Assembly (NCBI RefSeq): GCF_030681155.1
Contig: NZ_JAUXXE010000018.1
Location: 1 to 64,000, forward strand
DNA length: 64,000 nucleotides
DNA from: Phenylobacterium sp.
GTDB taxonomy: Bacteria; Pseudomonadota; Alphaproteobacteria; Caulobacterales; Caulobacteraceae
Reading direction: 5' to 3'
In this document: positions 22,365 to 32,563 of the stretch, one piece after another
Numbering within the stretch: the stretch's first letter is position 1
Layout of the letters: the number at the start of each line of letters is the position of its first letter
Notes under the pieces: model-generated
Told to the model about the DNA's origin: nothing
Databases searched by the model: none
Seen by the model: only the letters and a program-made list of their open reading frames with translations
Made by a program: the position numbers and the translations under genes

Positions 22365-22895
22365 TCAGGCGGTCTGGCTCAGGCTGGCGCGATAGCGCTT
22401 CCAGTTCTCGACATAGTGCAAGGCGCCGCCGGCGATGACGCGGGCCTGACTGTCGCTGATCTCACGAACCACCTTGCCCGGCGCGCCCATCACCAGCGAA
22501 TTGTCCGGGATCTCCTTGCCTTCGGTGATCAGGCAGTTCGCCCCGATCAGACAGTTCTTCCCGATGCGGGCGCCGTTCAGGATGATGGAGCCGATACCGA
22601 TCAGCGAATTGTCACCGATCGTGCAGCCGTGCAGCATCACCATGTGGCCGACGGTGACGTTGGCGCCGATGGTCAGCGGCACGCCGGTGTCGGTGTGCAG
22701 GACGCTGCCGTCCTGGACGTTGGAATTCTCGCCGATGGTGATGGGGTCGTTGTCGCCGCGAATCGTCGCGCCGAACCATACCGACGCGTTCTTCTTCAGA
22801 ATCACTCGCCCAAGCACTGCGGCCGTGGGCGCAATCCAGTATTCATCTTCATTGGGCAGTTCGGGCGCTACATCGCCCAAGTTATAGACACCCAT
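22365..22895 (-). CDS. Gamma carbonic anhydrase family protein (left-handed beta-helix)
   Basis: Hexapeptide repeats with [18 protein letters not shown]...[33 protein letters not shown]. Confidence 0.94.
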   Translation of the reverse strand: MGVYNLGDVAPELPNEDEYWIAPTAAVLGRVILKKNASVWFGATIRGDNDPITIGENSNVQDGSVLHTDTGVPLTIGANVTVGHMVMLHGCTIGDNSLIGIGSIILNGARIGKNCLIGANCLITEGKEIPDNSLVMGAPGKVVREISDSQARVIAGGALHYVENWKRYRASLSQTA

Positions 22896-23163
22896 CCGTA
22901 CACCCCGTTTATTGTTTTAGATCGCGTGCTTAACCGTTCATAAACCGCGTTACCATCATTCTAGTGATGCGATTCGAAAGGGCGATAGCCCCTTCCGTAT
23001 CACGCCGCTAGCCGGCGTCCGGTTCGCGGCCTTGCGTTCAGGCGGGGGTATCAGGTGTTGCGTTTGCTTCGGCGGGAATCCCCGCCCGGAACCCGAACCG
23101 GAAGCGAGCCTCCAGGCCGCTGCGCGCGCCACCGCCGCCTCATTGCACATTCCTTCGATCCTC

Positions 23164-23197
23164 AAGGGCGAGCCATTCCGGCGTCGCCCTTTTTTCT
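23164..23197 (+). terminator. Intrinsic terminator-like hairpin immediately upstream of phoH
   Basis: AAGGGCGA (23164-23171) / TCGCCCTT (23184-23191) stem with T-rich tail. Confidence 0.7.
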
Positions 23198-23216
23198 TGC
23201 CCCTGTGGAGGCCTAG

Positions 23217-23987
23217 ATGACCAAGCGAGCGATGAAGCGACAACTGCGCGAAGGCGCGTTCGACGCCGGACAGTTCGAGGGTGACGCGAAAATTCGCCGT
23301 CTCCCGGTGGAGCGCGCCTGGTCTCCCTTGGCCCACAACAACAATAACGAGGATCGCGACCAGGGCTACGTGAAGACCATCAAGGCCAAGTCAAAGGGCC
23401 AGCAGGAGCTGATGGACGCCATCGACGCCAAGAACCTGGTCATGGCGCTCGGTCCCGCCGGAACAGGGAAGACGTATCTGGCCATCGCCAAGGCTGTCGA
23501 AGCGCTCGAGGCTGGCCGTGTCGGGCGCATCGTCCTGTCACGTCCCGCGGTCGAGGCCGGCGAATCCATCGGCTATCTGCCCGGCGACGCCGAGGACAAG
23601 CTCGCCCCCTACCTGCGCCCACTCTACGACGCCCTGTCCGACCGCTTGTCGATGAAGCGGGTCCGCGCGCTCATGGCCGAAGGCGCCATCGAGATCGCCC
23701 CGGTCGGCTTCATGCGCGGCCGCACGCTGAACAACGCCTTCGTGGTCATCGACGAGGCGCAGAACTGCACCTACGGCCAGCTCAAGATGCTGCTGACGCG
23801 CCTCGGTTGGCACTCGACCATGGTGGTGACGGGCGACCCGGCCCAATCGGACCTATTGCCGGAGCTCTCAGGCCTCGGCCCCGTGGCCGAGAAGTTCGAC
23901 GCGATCGACAACATCGCCGTCGTTCGTCTGAAGGATGTGGATATCGTCCGCCACCCGCTGGTGGCCGAGATGCTGGGCGTGCTCTGA
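23217..23987 (+). CDS. phoH: PhoH family protein
   Basis: ALGPAGTGKTYLAIAKAVEAL Walker A; LSRPAVEAGESIGYLPGD; VVIDEAQNCTYGQLKMLLTR. Confidence 0.95.
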   Translation: MTKRAMKRQLREGAFDAGQFEGDAKIRRLPVERAWSPLAHNNNNEDRDQGYVKTIKAKSKGQQELMDAIDAKNLVMALGPAGTGKTYLAIAKAVEALEAGRVGRIVLSRPAVEAGESIGYLPGDAEDKLAPYLRPLYDALSDRLSMKRVRALMAEGAIEIAPVGFMRGRTLNNAFVVIDEAQNCTYGQLKMLLTRLGWHSTMVVTGDPAQSDLLPELSGLGPVAEKFDAIDNIAVVRLKDVDIVRHPLVAEMLGVL

Positions 23988-24004
23988 GGCTCTAGCCCAG
24001 ACTG

Positions 24005-24036
24005 GAGCCGGCTCCGCGCTGGAGCCGGCTCTTGTT
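24005..24036 (+). terminator. Rho-independent terminator downstream of phoH
   Basis: GAGCCGGCTCC-gcgct-GGAGCCGGCTC (11-bp perfect stem) followed by TTGTTT. Confidence 0.8.
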
Positions 24037-24099
24037 TGCCTCATCGTCGCCGCATCGCGCGACGTCCGACCTCGCCCGCGCGAAGTCGGAAGACCAAGC

Positions 24100-24330
24100 C
24101 TACGGCAGGTCTTCGGCCAGGATGGCCATCTCGAACATGAACGATCCGTCGCCGTCCTCGTCCTCGAAGACGACCCCGATGAACTCCTCGCCGATATAGA
24201 CCTCGGCGGAGTCCTTCTGCTTGGGGCGGGGAACCAGGGTGATCCGCGCATTGGCGAAGGTGCCGCGCAGATGGCCTTCGACCTTGCGGATAGTTCTCTC
24301 GTCCAGCACGCCATGCTCCTTCGAATTCAA
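24100..24330 (-). CDS. DUF3126 family protein
   Basis: LDERTIRKVEGHLRGTFANARITLVPRPKQKDSAEVYIGEEFIGVVFEDEDGDGSF matches the DUF3126 family as recalled. Confidence 0.8.
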   Translation of the reverse strand: MNSKEHGVLDERTIRKVEGHLRGTFANARITLVPRPKQKDSAEVYIGEEFIGVVFEDEDGDGSFMFEMAILAEDLP

Positions 24331-24549
24331 CAGTGGCGGAACCTACATCGCTTTGCCGCCGTGAGGAAACCGTGGCGGCTCGTATTCCTGGGGACGTCCG
24401 CCGTCCACCGGCGTAAGAAACGTAGATCAGATCGCAAAGGAATGGCCAGTGGCCGGCTGATCACCCCATCGCTCCCCAGACGAGAGCCCAGGCCGCGCCG
24501 CGGCCCGCGTTGATTCTCGCCCGCATCGGGCTTTTGGGACAGCCGCCCC

Positions 24550-25701
24550 ATGGCGTTCTTCCGCAACACCACCGTCAATCTGCTGAATCTCCATTACAGC
24601 GTCCACGCCCTGGCGATCAGCGGCGGGGGAGCTTTCTTCGCCGTTTTCCTGCTGAAAGCGGGCGTCCCGGTTCCTGGGGTTTTGCTGGCGATGGCCGCGA
24701 TCCTGATCGGCCGCTTCGCCATCCGCCCGGCGGTTCTGCCGCTTGGACGTCGCTATGGGCTGAAGCCGCTCGTGATCGCAGGCACAATCGTCACCGCGCT
24801 GCAGTATCCGCTGCTGGCCGAGGTGCATGGCGTGGGCTGGCAACTCTATGTGCTCTGCATTGTCTCCTCGATCGGCGACACCCTCTATTGGACCGCCTAT
24901 CACGCCTACTTCGCCTCGCTGGGCGACGCTGAACATCGTGGCCACCAGATCAGCGCCCGTGAAGCGGCGGCCGCGATGGTCGGGATCGTTGCGCCCCTGC
25001 TGACGGGGTGGGCCTTGGTTACCGTCGGGCCGCGACTGGCCTTCGGCGTTACGGCGACCGCGCTGTTGCTGTCCGCCCTGCCCTTGCTGTGGGCCCCGAA
25101 TGTGCGGATCCCTGCCGAGGCCCCCGGCTCGCTGCGGGCGGCGCTGCCCGGCGTCCTGTTGTTCATGGCCGACGGCTGGACCGCCATGGGCTACGCCTTC
25201 GTCTGGCAGATCGCGCTCTTCATCACCCTGGACGAGAGTTTCACGGCGTTCGGCGGAGCGATGGCCTTCGCCGCCATCGTCGGAGCGATCTGCGGCCTGT
25301 TCCTGGGCCGCTTCATCGACGCCGGCCATGGACGGCGCGCGGTCTGGCTCGCGGCAAGCGTGATGACAGCAACCATCGCGGCCCGCGCCATCGGCGTCCT
25401 GCACCCGGCCGCTGCGATCCTCGCCAACGCCGCCGGGGCGGTGGTAGTCGCGCTCTACACACCCACGATGATGACGGCCGTCTACAACCTGTCGAAACGC
25501 TCGCCCTGCGTTCTACGTTTCCATATCGCCGCGGAAGGCGGCTGGGATGCGGGCGGCGCCAGCGCGTGTCTGGCGGCCGCCGCACTCATCTGGGCAGGCG
25601 CGCCGATGAGCGCGGCCATCTGCCTTGCGTTCCTGGGAACGGCCGGCGCCTTCGTATTGCTGAGGCGCGCCTATGGCGCGCCACAACCGACCGTCAGATG
25701 A
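24550..25701 (+). CDS. MFS transporter
   Basis: ~12 hydrophobic segments; LGRRYGLKPLVIAG, FLGRFIDAGHGRRAVWLAA loop motifs. Confidence 0.88.
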   Translation: MAFFRNTTVNLLNLHYSVHALAISGGGAFFAVFLLKAGVPVPGVLLAMAAILIGRFAIRPAVLPLGRRYGLKPLVIAGTIVTALQYPLLAEVHGVGWQLYVLCIVSSIGDTLYWTAYHAYFASLGDAEHRGHQISAREAAAAMVGIVAPLLTGWALVTVGPRLAFGVTATALLLSALPLLWAPNVRIPAEAPGSLRAALPGVLLFMADGWTAMGYAFVWQIALFITLDESFTAFGGAMAFAAIVGAICGLFLGRFIDAGHGRRAVWLAASVMTATIAARAIGVLHPAAAILANAAGAVVVALYTPTMMTAVYNLSKRSPCVLRFHIAAEGGWDAGGASACLAAAALIWAGAPMSAAICLAFLGTAGAFVLLRRAYGAPQPTVR

Positions 25702-26542
25702 CGTAGTCGTACACCGCCTCGGCCAAGGTGTGGTCCATGCTCCGCGCCGGCTCCTCGCAGGTCGGGCAGTTGACCAACCGGGCCGGCACGCCGGCCGCCG
25801 TGCAATGCGGCGGGACGGGTTTCAGCACCACCGAACCCGAGGCGATCTTCGCGTAGTCGCCAATGGTGATGTTGCCCAGAACCTTGGCGCCGGCGCCCAG
25901 CAGGACACCCTTGCCGATCTTGGGGTGACGATCGCCGCGTTCGGCGCCCGTACCGCCCAGGGTGACATCCTGCAGCATCGAAACGTCGTCGCCGATCACC
26001 GCAGTCTCGCCGATGACGATGCCGGTGCCATGGTCGATGAACACGCCCGAACCAATCCGCGTGGCCGGGTGGATGTCCACCTGGAACACTTCCGACATGC
26101 GGCTTTGCAGATAGAGCGCGATCGTCTCGCGGCCCTGATGCCATAGCCAGTGCGCGACCCGCTGGGTCTGCAGCGCCTGGAAACCCTTGAAGAACAGAAA
26201 CGGTTGGACGTAGCCCTTGCAGGCCGGGTCTCGCTCGAACACCGCCTTCAGATCGGCTTCGGCCACGCCGACCAGCCGCGGATCGCTGCGATAGGCCGCG
26301 TCGGCCAGTTCGCGCAGGCTCATCGCCCGCAACTCCTGGTCGCCCAGCTTGCGCGCCAGCTGGTAGGACAGGGCGTCGCCCAAGTCCTCGTGGCTCAGCA
26401 CCACCGCATTCAGCAGCGAGGCAAGCGCCGGCTCAGCCTTCGCCGCCCGCTCGGCTTCCATCCGTAGCGACGCCCAGACAGGCGGCGGCACGGCCGGATC
26501 TATGACTTCTAGGCGTTGGCTCAAAGGCTCCTCCCGTCCCAA
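25694..26542 (-). CDS. cysE: Serine O-acetyltransferase
   Basis: DIHPATRIGSGVFIDHGTGIVIGETAVIGDDVSMLQDVTLGGTG hexapeptide repeats; N-terminal CysE domain. Confidence 0.95.
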   Translation of the reverse strand: MGREEPLSQRLEVIDPAVPPPVWASLRMEAERAAKAEPALASLLNAVVLSHEDLGDALSYQLARKLGDQELRAMSLRELADAAYRSDPRLVGVAEADLKAVFERDPACKGYVQPFLFFKGFQALQTQRVAHWLWHQGRETIALYLQSRMSEVFQVDIHPATRIGSGVFIDHGTGIVIGETAVIGDDVSMLQDVTLGGTGAERGDRHPKIGKGVLLGAGAKVLGNITIGDYAKIASGSVVLKPVPPHCTAAGVPARLVNCPTCEEPARSMDHTLAEAVYDYVI

Positions 26543-26552
26543 AGGCGGTCCC

Positions 26553-27206
26553 CTATATTAGCATGGCGCGCGCGAGCGCATCCGGCAAATGCCCTTCCCG
26601 AGCCATATGGTAGGCCCGGAGCAGCATCGCCACCGTCAGGGCGTCAAGAATATGCCCACTGGTCGCCGCCTCCAACGCCTCGCTGAAGGGCACGCGCACC
26701 TGGGCGATATCCTCAGTGTCGTCAACATGATGGACGCCTTGGACGGGCGTGAGGTCGGTGGCCAGATAGCCGATCGCCAGCTCATCGGTGACCGAGTTGG
26801 ACAGTTGCAGCCGCAGGATTTCTCGCCATTCACCGGCGGCAAGCCCCGCCTCCTCGGCCAGTTCTCGTTTGGCTCCGTCCAAAGGCGCCTCGCCCTTCGG
26901 CCCGCCGCCTTCTGGGATCTCCCAGCTGTAATCGCCGAACGGAAACCGGTGCTGGCCGACTAGGACCACGCTGCCGTCCGCGTGAATCGGCAGGATGGCC
27001 AAGGCCAGGTTCTTGAAGCCAACCAAGCCATACGTCGCTGGCGCGCCCGTTGGGGCGATGGCCGCCTGCTCAGTCACCTTGATCCAAGGGTTCTCGTAAA
27101 CCGTCTTCGCCTCGCCCCGTCTCCAGGGCTTTCCATGGGCTTTGAGCCAGGCAGGTTTTTGCGACATATTCTCAACTGACCTTGTGGATCGCTGGCAGAG
27201 CGCCAA
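26553..27206 (-). CDS. NUDIX hydrolase (ADP-ribose pyrophosphatase-like)
   Basis: Nudix box GGGPKGEAPLDGAKRELAEEAGL. Confidence 0.93.
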   Translation of the reverse strand: MALCQRSTRSVENMSQKPAWLKAHGKPWRRGEAKTVYENPWIKVTEQAAIAPTGAPATYGLVGFKNLALAILPIHADGSVVLVGQHRFPFGDYSWEIPEGGGPKGEAPLDGAKRELAEEAGLAAGEWREILRLQLSNSVTDELAIGYLATDLTPVQGVHHVDDTEDIAQVRVPFSEALEAATSGHILDALTVAMLLRAYHMAREGHLPDALARAMLI

Positions 27207-27245
27207 TAAAGAGCATTCCCAACGGTTCTGCTAACGAGGCGCTCC

Positions 27246-27857
27246 TTGACCATCTCCCTGCCCGCCGCGCCCGAGTTCGGTACTCCCGTCGAGCAAAAGC
27301 CTCGCCCTGAGCTCCTTGAGTTCCTGGCCGCCCGCCGGTCTTCCTCGGCGGTCACCCTGATCGAGCCCGCGCCGAGCGCCGGCGAGATCGAAGCGCTGAT
27401 CTCGCTGGCCGCCCGCGTGCCGGATCACGGAAAGCTCGCGCCGTGGCGCTTCATTGTGCTGGCAGGCGAGAACAAGGCGGCCTTCGCCGCGCGCCTTCAG
27501 GAACTGGCCGCTTCGCGCAACGACGTGAAGGCGGTCGCCAAACTGGCCAAGCTCAAGATCCCGCCCGCCTGCATCGCGGTGATCTCGCGGACCAAGACCA
27601 GCGACATCCAAGAATGGGAGCAGATCCTCTCGGCCGGCGCGGTCTGCACCACACTGCTTTATGCGGCGCAGGCGCTGGGCTACGGCGCGAACTGGATCAC
27701 CGACTGGTATGCCTACGACGCTCAAGCCAAGACGATTTTGGGCCTCGAAGCGCAGGAACAGGTTGCCGGGTTCATCCTGCTCGGCTCGATCAAGGAGCCG
27801 CCGCTTGAGCGCGAACGGCCCGACGCGAAGGCCTTGACCAGCACTTGGCGTCCGTAA
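27246..27857 (+). CDS. Nitroreductase family protein
   Basis: LEFLAARRSSSAVTLIEPAPS...ARVPDHGKLAPWRFIVL...GYGANWITDWYAYD. Confidence 0.92.
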   Translation: MTISLPAAPEFGTPVEQKPRPELLEFLAARRSSSAVTLIEPAPSAGEIEALISLAARVPDHGKLAPWRFIVLAGENKAAFAARLQELAASRNDVKAVAKLAKLKIPPACIAVISRTKTSDIQEWEQILSAGAVCTTLLYAAQALGYGANWITDWYAYDAQAKTILGLEAQEQVAGFILLGSIKEPPLERERPDAKALTSTWRP

Positions 27858-28138
27858 CCGCCCAGACACACAACGGCCGGACGGCGATGGCGCGCCGCCC
27901 GGCCTGATGTGACACGCCCAGGAGAGATGGGCAATGACGTCATAACATGCGCACCAGGGGAGCGCCAGTCGATAGACTACCGCGCGTGGCGCATTTTGAC
28001 GCATTCGCGCCAGCGGCAGGCTCCGCTGTAGATCCAGAGTTGTACTGAACTGAGTGAATACTTCTCGCCAGTTCTCCACGCATCGATGGTTAACAGTCCG
28101 AACTGGGACAATTAACCAATTTCAGAGTGGTTTCCTGT

Positions 28139-28594
28139 CTAACCGCGCCCGCGATAAGTAGCGACGCCCTGGTCGGGCGCCCACAAACCATCCGGAACAG
28201 GCCCGGTCTGCCAAAACACGTCGATGGGAATTCCGCCGCGGGGGAACCAATAGCCGCCAATCCGCAACCAGCGTGGGGCGGCGACTTCGACGATCTTGCG
28301 ACCGATGGCCACCGTGCAGTCCTCGTGGAACGCCCCGTGATTGCGGAATGAAGCCAGATAGAGCTTCAGCGACTTCGACTCGATCAGCCAATCGGCCGGT
28401 GCGTAGTCGATCACCAGATGCGCGAAGTCGGGCTGGCCGGTGACCGGGCACAGCGATGTGAACTCCGGCACGGTGAAGCGAGCGAGATAGAGCGTGTCGC
28501 TCTGCGGATTGGGGACCCGTTCCAGGACCGCCGCCTCAGGGCTGTCGAAGCCCTGAACGTGCCGGCCCAACTGGGTCAGATGCATTTCGTCCAT
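28139..28594 (-). CDS. queF: NADPH-dependent preQ0 reductase (7-cyano-7-deazaguanine reductase)
   Basis: [51 protein letters not shown]; catalytic Cys motif and QueF motif ESKSLKLY. Confidence 0.96.
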   Translation of the reverse strand: MDEMHLTQLGRHVQGFDSPEAAVLERVPNPQSDTLYLARFTVPEFTSLCPVTGQPDFAHLVIDYAPADWLIESKSLKLYLASFRNHGAFHEDCTVAIGRKIVEVAAPRWLRIGGYWFPRGGIPIDVFWQTGPVPDGLWAPDQGVATYRGRG

Positions 28595-28675
28595 GCCGCG
28601 ATTTATCCCGCCGCGAGGTTTGCGGCAACCGACGCAGCGGCTATCAACGTCCAACAAAACCCAGGGGAGAGAACA

Positions 28676-29479
28676 ATGTCCGGCAAGGATTTCGAAGACT
28701 TCGTCGTCGTCGTGACCGGCGCATCGACCGGCCTTGGCCGCGCGATCGCCGTTGAAACCGCCAGCCGCGGCGCCGCGGCGGTGGTCATCAACTATGCCCG
28801 CAGCGTCGACGAAGCGCAGGAGACCGCACGCCTGGTCGAAGCTCAGGGCGCCAAGGCGGTGCTGGTGCAGGGGGATGTGGCGCTGGACGCCGATTGCCGG
28901 AAGATCGCAGCCGCCGCCGAGCCGTTCGGGCGCATCGACGCCCTGTTCAACAACGCCGGCACCACGAAGTTCGCCCCCAACCATTCCGACCTCGACGCGG
29001 TGTCGGCCGAGGATTTCCTCCACCTCTATAGCGTCAACGTCGTCGGCGCCTTTCAGATGGTCCGGGCGGCGCGCGCACTGCTGGAAGCTGCGCCGCGTCC
29101 AGGCGCGGTGGTCAACACCTCCTCGATCGCCGGCGTCGCGGGCATTGGCTCTTCCGTGCCCTACGCGGCTTCGAAGGGCGCTATGAATACCCTGACGCTG
29201 TCGTTGGCCCGCGCGCTGGCCCCGAAGATCCGGGTCAACGCGATCTGCCCCGGCTTCATCGATACGCCCTGGTTTGGAAAAGGCGTCGGCCCGGAGCGTG
29301 CACAGAAAATGCGCGATAGCACCGCAGCGTCCACGCCGCTGAGAGCGGCCTCCACCGCCGAGGACATTGCCGCCGCAGCAGTCTTCCTAGCCTCCACCGC
29401 TTCTCGCCACGTCACGGGCGAAACCCTGCTCGTGGACGCCGGCACACACCTCGGATACGCGCCTCTTTCCATGCGATAG
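28676..29479 (+). CDS. SDR family oxidoreductase
   Basis: [60 protein letters not shown]. Confidence 0.95.
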   Translation: MSGKDFEDFVVVVTGASTGLGRAIAVETASRGAAAVVINYARSVDEAQETARLVEAQGAKAVLVQGDVALDADCRKIAAAAEPFGRIDALFNNAGTTKFAPNHSDLDAVSAEDFLHLYSVNVVGAFQMVRAARALLEAAPRPGAVVNTSSIAGVAGIGSSVPYAASKGAMNTLTLSLARALAPKIRVNAICPGFIDTPWFGKGVGPERAQKMRDSTAASTPLRAASTAEDIAAAAVFLASTASRHVTGETLLVDAGTHLGYAPLSMR

Positions 29480-29684
29480 CAGCCGCTGATCACCCGTGTG
29501 GCTGAGAAGCCACACGATGGCGCCCAAAATAGCGCCGCCGGGTTTTGTTAACGCTCAAAAATAGAACAGCGAATAGGTACCGCCCCTCTTCAGCTCCGCT
29601 TGCGTTGATCTGGCGCTCGCCCCCGTGGCGATCTCCATTTCACGACGGGTCGAGAGCTCGATCGGATAAGGGGATAATAACGCA

Positions 29685-30386
29685 ATGAACGTTTTCAAAA
29701 CCACGCTTCTCGCCGCTTCGGCGACCATCGCCATGGGCGGCGCCGCCCTGGCCCAAGAGTCGACCTCGCCGTTCGACTTCTCCTTCAACGCCGGCGCCGC
29801 TAGCGACTACGTGTTCCGCGGCGTGAGCCAGACAGACGAAAATCCGCAGGTCTTCGCCGGCGTCGACACCACCCTGTGGGGCGTGGGCTACGCGGGCGCG
29901 TGGATTTCCAACGTCGATTTCAACAATGACACCGACGCTGAATACGACCTGTACGTCGGCGTAAAGCCGACGGTCGGCCCGTTCAACCTCGATCTGGCCG
30001 TCATCTACTACGGCTACATCAACGCCCCATCCGGCGCGCCGGACCAGGACTACGTTGAGTTCAAGGCCGCCGGCTCGGCCCCGGTTGGCACCGGCACCGT
30101 CGGCGCCGCCGTCTACTATTCGGACGACTTCTTCGGCGAAACCGGTCCGGCCACCTATGTCGAACTGAACGCCTCGGCCCCGATCGCCGACAAGTTCACC
30201 GTCTCGGGCGCCCTTGGCTACCAGGACGTCGACTATGACGGCGACTACACCACCTGGAACCTGGGCGTCAGCTACGCCCTGAACGACGTGGTGGGCTTCG
30301 ACCTGCGCTACCACGACACCGACGCCCACGATTTCGGCGACATTTACGACAGCCGTGTCGTGATCTCGGTGAAGGCCGCCTTCTAA
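29685..30386 (+). CDS. TorF family putative porin
   Basis: Signal peptide MNVFKTTLLAASATIAMGGAALAQ; FSFNAGAASDYVFRGVSQTDENPQVFAGVD is typical; beta-barrel with C-terminal Phe. Confidence 0.92.
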   Translation: MNVFKTTLLAASATIAMGGAALAQESTSPFDFSFNAGAASDYVFRGVSQTDENPQVFAGVDTTLWGVGYAGAWISNVDFNNDTDAEYDLYVGVKPTVGPFNLDLAVIYYGYINAPSGAPDQDYVEFKAAGSAPVGTGTVGAAVYYSDDFFGETGPATYVELNASAPIADKFTVSGALGYQDVDYDGDYTTWNLGVSYALNDVVGFDLRYHDTDAHDFGDIYDSRVVISVKAAF

Positions 30387-30409
30387 GCGCCTTACGGATC
30401 TGACATGCG

Positions 30410-30440
30410 GAGCCGCCCCGGCGACGGGGCGGCTCTTCTG
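30410..30440 (+). terminator. Rho-independent terminator downstream of porin
   Basis: GAGCCGCCCCG-gcga-CGGGGCGGCTC then TTCTGTTG. Confidence 0.75.
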
Positions 30441-30594
30441 TTGTGTGCTCTTGGCGCCATTATCGTGAACAAATGGATCCAGGAGAAAAAAACAGCGTTC
30501 GCGCGTGGAGCGAAATCCTCGCAGCCGAGTTTCATTGGACGGTCGCGTCTACGCGTCTATGTTGCAACTTCAGACGACCAGCGGAGCGCGATTC

Positions 30595-32532
30595 ATGGAG
30601 CAAATGGCCAATCGGGCTCAAACCATTGCCGCTGATGCTCTGATTGCCGCCGGTGCTTTCTTTCTCGCCTACCTGCTTTCATCGGGACAATTCCTAGACG
30701 CCGCCATCCCAATGTTGCCGACACTGGAGCTGTTGCAGCTCATCGGCATCTACACCGCATTGGCCGCGCTGTTTTCAGCACTGTTCCGTCGCGAACTCTC
30801 GCCCTGGCGCTATGTGTCGATCCCGGACGCCATGGTGCTGGCGCGCACCGCGTTCCTGACCGCGGGCGTATTCCTGTTGGTCATTTTCGTGTTGACGCGC
30901 GCCGAGGGCCTTCCCCGCTCGGCGCTCGCCATGGCGGTGGTCTTCCAGATGGTAGGCTCGATGGGCGCCCGGATCGCACGCCGCACCCTCCACGAACACG
31001 CCCTAGACAGCTTTGCTCCGCTCAAGACGATCCGCGACCGCGCGCCTCAGGCGCCCGCCCTGTTGCTCATCGGCCCGCCGGCCCTCGCCGACTCGTACCT
31101 GCGTGATGTTGCTCGTCGCCACGACGACGCCTGGACGCCGATCGGCATCGTCGGCCCCGACGCGCGCGACGTCGGCCAACAGGTCCGTGGCGTCTGCGTC
31201 ATCGAAAGCCTGGAGAACCTCCAGGAAGCCCTCACCGATCTACGCCGCTGGAACCGCTACCCCCGCGCTGTGCTCTTCCTCGACGAGCCTGGACACCTCA
31301 AAGGCCTGACCGCAGATCACCTCGGGCAACTCAAGAACGACGGCATTCGCCTTCTGCGCCTGCCCTCCATCGTCGAATTCGCCCACAAGGATGGCATGTC
31401 GCTGCTGCCGATGCGCGAGATCAGCGTCGAGGAATTGCTGGCCCGCGATCCCATCGAGCTCGACCGCATGGCGGTCGGCGCGCTCATCCGCGGCCGCCGC
31501 ATCCTGATCACCGGCGCCGGCGGTTCCATTGGATCCGAACTCGCCCGCCAGGTCGCGACCTTCCAGGCCGGCCATATCACCTTGATGGACTTCTCCGAGA
31601 CCTCGCTCTTCGAGATCGACCGCGAGATGTCCGAAACCTTCCCCGGTTTGTCGCGCAGCGCCGTGCTCTGCGACGTGCGCCAGTCGAACCGGCTGCAGGC
31701 CGCCTTCAACAAGGAAAAGCCCGACCTCGTCTTCCACGCCGCGGCGCTGAAGCACGTTTCGATGGTCGAGCGCCACCCCTGCGAGGGCGTGCTGACCAAC
31801 GTGGTGGGCACCTGGAACGTGACCGAGGCGGCAAAGGCCTGCGGCGCGGCCCAGATGATCCTGATCTCGACCGACAAGGCCGTGGATCCGTCGAACGTGA
31901 TGGGAGCCACCAAGCGCCTGGCCGAGGCGGTCATCCAGGCCCAGCAGGTCGGCCCCGGCACGCGTTTCTCCGCCGTCCGCTTCGGCAATGTGCTCGGCTC
32001 GGCCGGTTCAGTGGTGCCGATCTTCCGCTCGCAGATCGAGCGCGGCGGCCCGGTGACCGTGACCCACGAGGACATCGAGCGCTTCTTCATGACCATCCCT
32101 GAGGCCACGCAGCTGGTGCTTCACGCGACAGCCACCTGCGCCGAGGGCGAAGATGCCGAACACGCCCGCCTGTTCCTTCTGGAAATGGGCGAGCCGGTCC
32201 GCATCATGGACCTCGCCCGTCAGATGATCGCACTGTCGGGCCGCACCCCGGGCCGAGACATCGAGATTGAGGTGACCGGCCTGCGCCCCGGTGAAAAGCT
32301 CACCGAGGCGCTCCTCGACGAAACCGAGACCTCCCTGCCCTGCGCGCCCAAGGTCATGGAGGTCGTCTCGACCTCGGCGCTACGCATTACCGCCAACCAT
32401 CTGCGGGATCTCGAAACCCTCGCCGAACGCGGCGATGTGGACGAAGTGCGCAGCAAGCTGTTCGATATTGTCGCCCAGGTTCGCGGCGAGAAGCCGCCCG
32501 TCCCGGCGTTGCGGGTCGTCTCCAACGCGTGA
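30595..32532 (+). CDS. Polysaccharide biosynthesis protein, membrane-anchored nucleoside-diphosphate-sugar 4,6-dehydratase (FlaA1/CapD-like)
   Basis: N-terminal TM helices; RRILITGAGGSIGSELARQVA; AAALKHVSMVERHPCEGVLTNVVGTWNV; LISTDKAVDPSNVMGATKRLAE. ORF from 30505. Confidence 0.92.
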   Translation: MEQMANRAQTIAADALIAAGAFFLAYLLSSGQFLDAAIPMLPTLELLQLIGIYTALAALFSALFRRELSPWRYVSIPDAMVLARTAFLTAGVFLLVIFVLTRAEGLPRSALAMAVVFQMVGSMGARIARRTLHEHALDSFAPLKTIRDRAPQAPALLLIGPPALADSYLRDVARRHDDAWTPIGIVGPDARDVGQQVRGVCVIESLENLQEALTDLRRWNRYPRAVLFLDEPGHLKGLTADHLGQLKNDGIRLLRLPSIVEFAHKDGMSLLPMREISVEELLARDPIELDRMAVGALIRGRRILITGAGGSIGSELARQVATFQAGHITLMDFSETSLFEIDREMSETFPGLSRSAVLCDVRQSNRLQAAFNKEKPDLVFHAAALKHVSMVERHPCEGVLTNVVGTWNVTEAAKACGAAQMILISTDKAVDPSNVMGATKRLAEAVIQAQQVGPGTRFSAVRFGNVLGSAGSVVPIFRSQIERGGPVTVTHEDIERFFMTIPEATQLVLHATATCAEGEDAEHARLFLLEMGEPVRIMDLARQMIALSGRTPGRDIEIEVTGLRPGEKLTEALLDETETSLPCAPKVMEVVSTSALRITANHLRDLETLAERGDVDEVRSKLFDIVAQVRGEKPPVPALRVVSNA

Positions 32533-32563
32533 CGTGGACGCGCCAAGCGTCTAAGGCGTGAGC

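Noticed and set aside
22931-22945. Possible CtrA-like box TTAA-N7-TAAA upstream of phoH
   Set aside because: One mismatch to TTAA-N7-TTAA and no supporting context; could be chance.
24427-25404. 325-aa minus-strand ORF opposite the MFS transporter
   Set aside because: Q/R/G-rich shadow translation; MFS frame is convincing.
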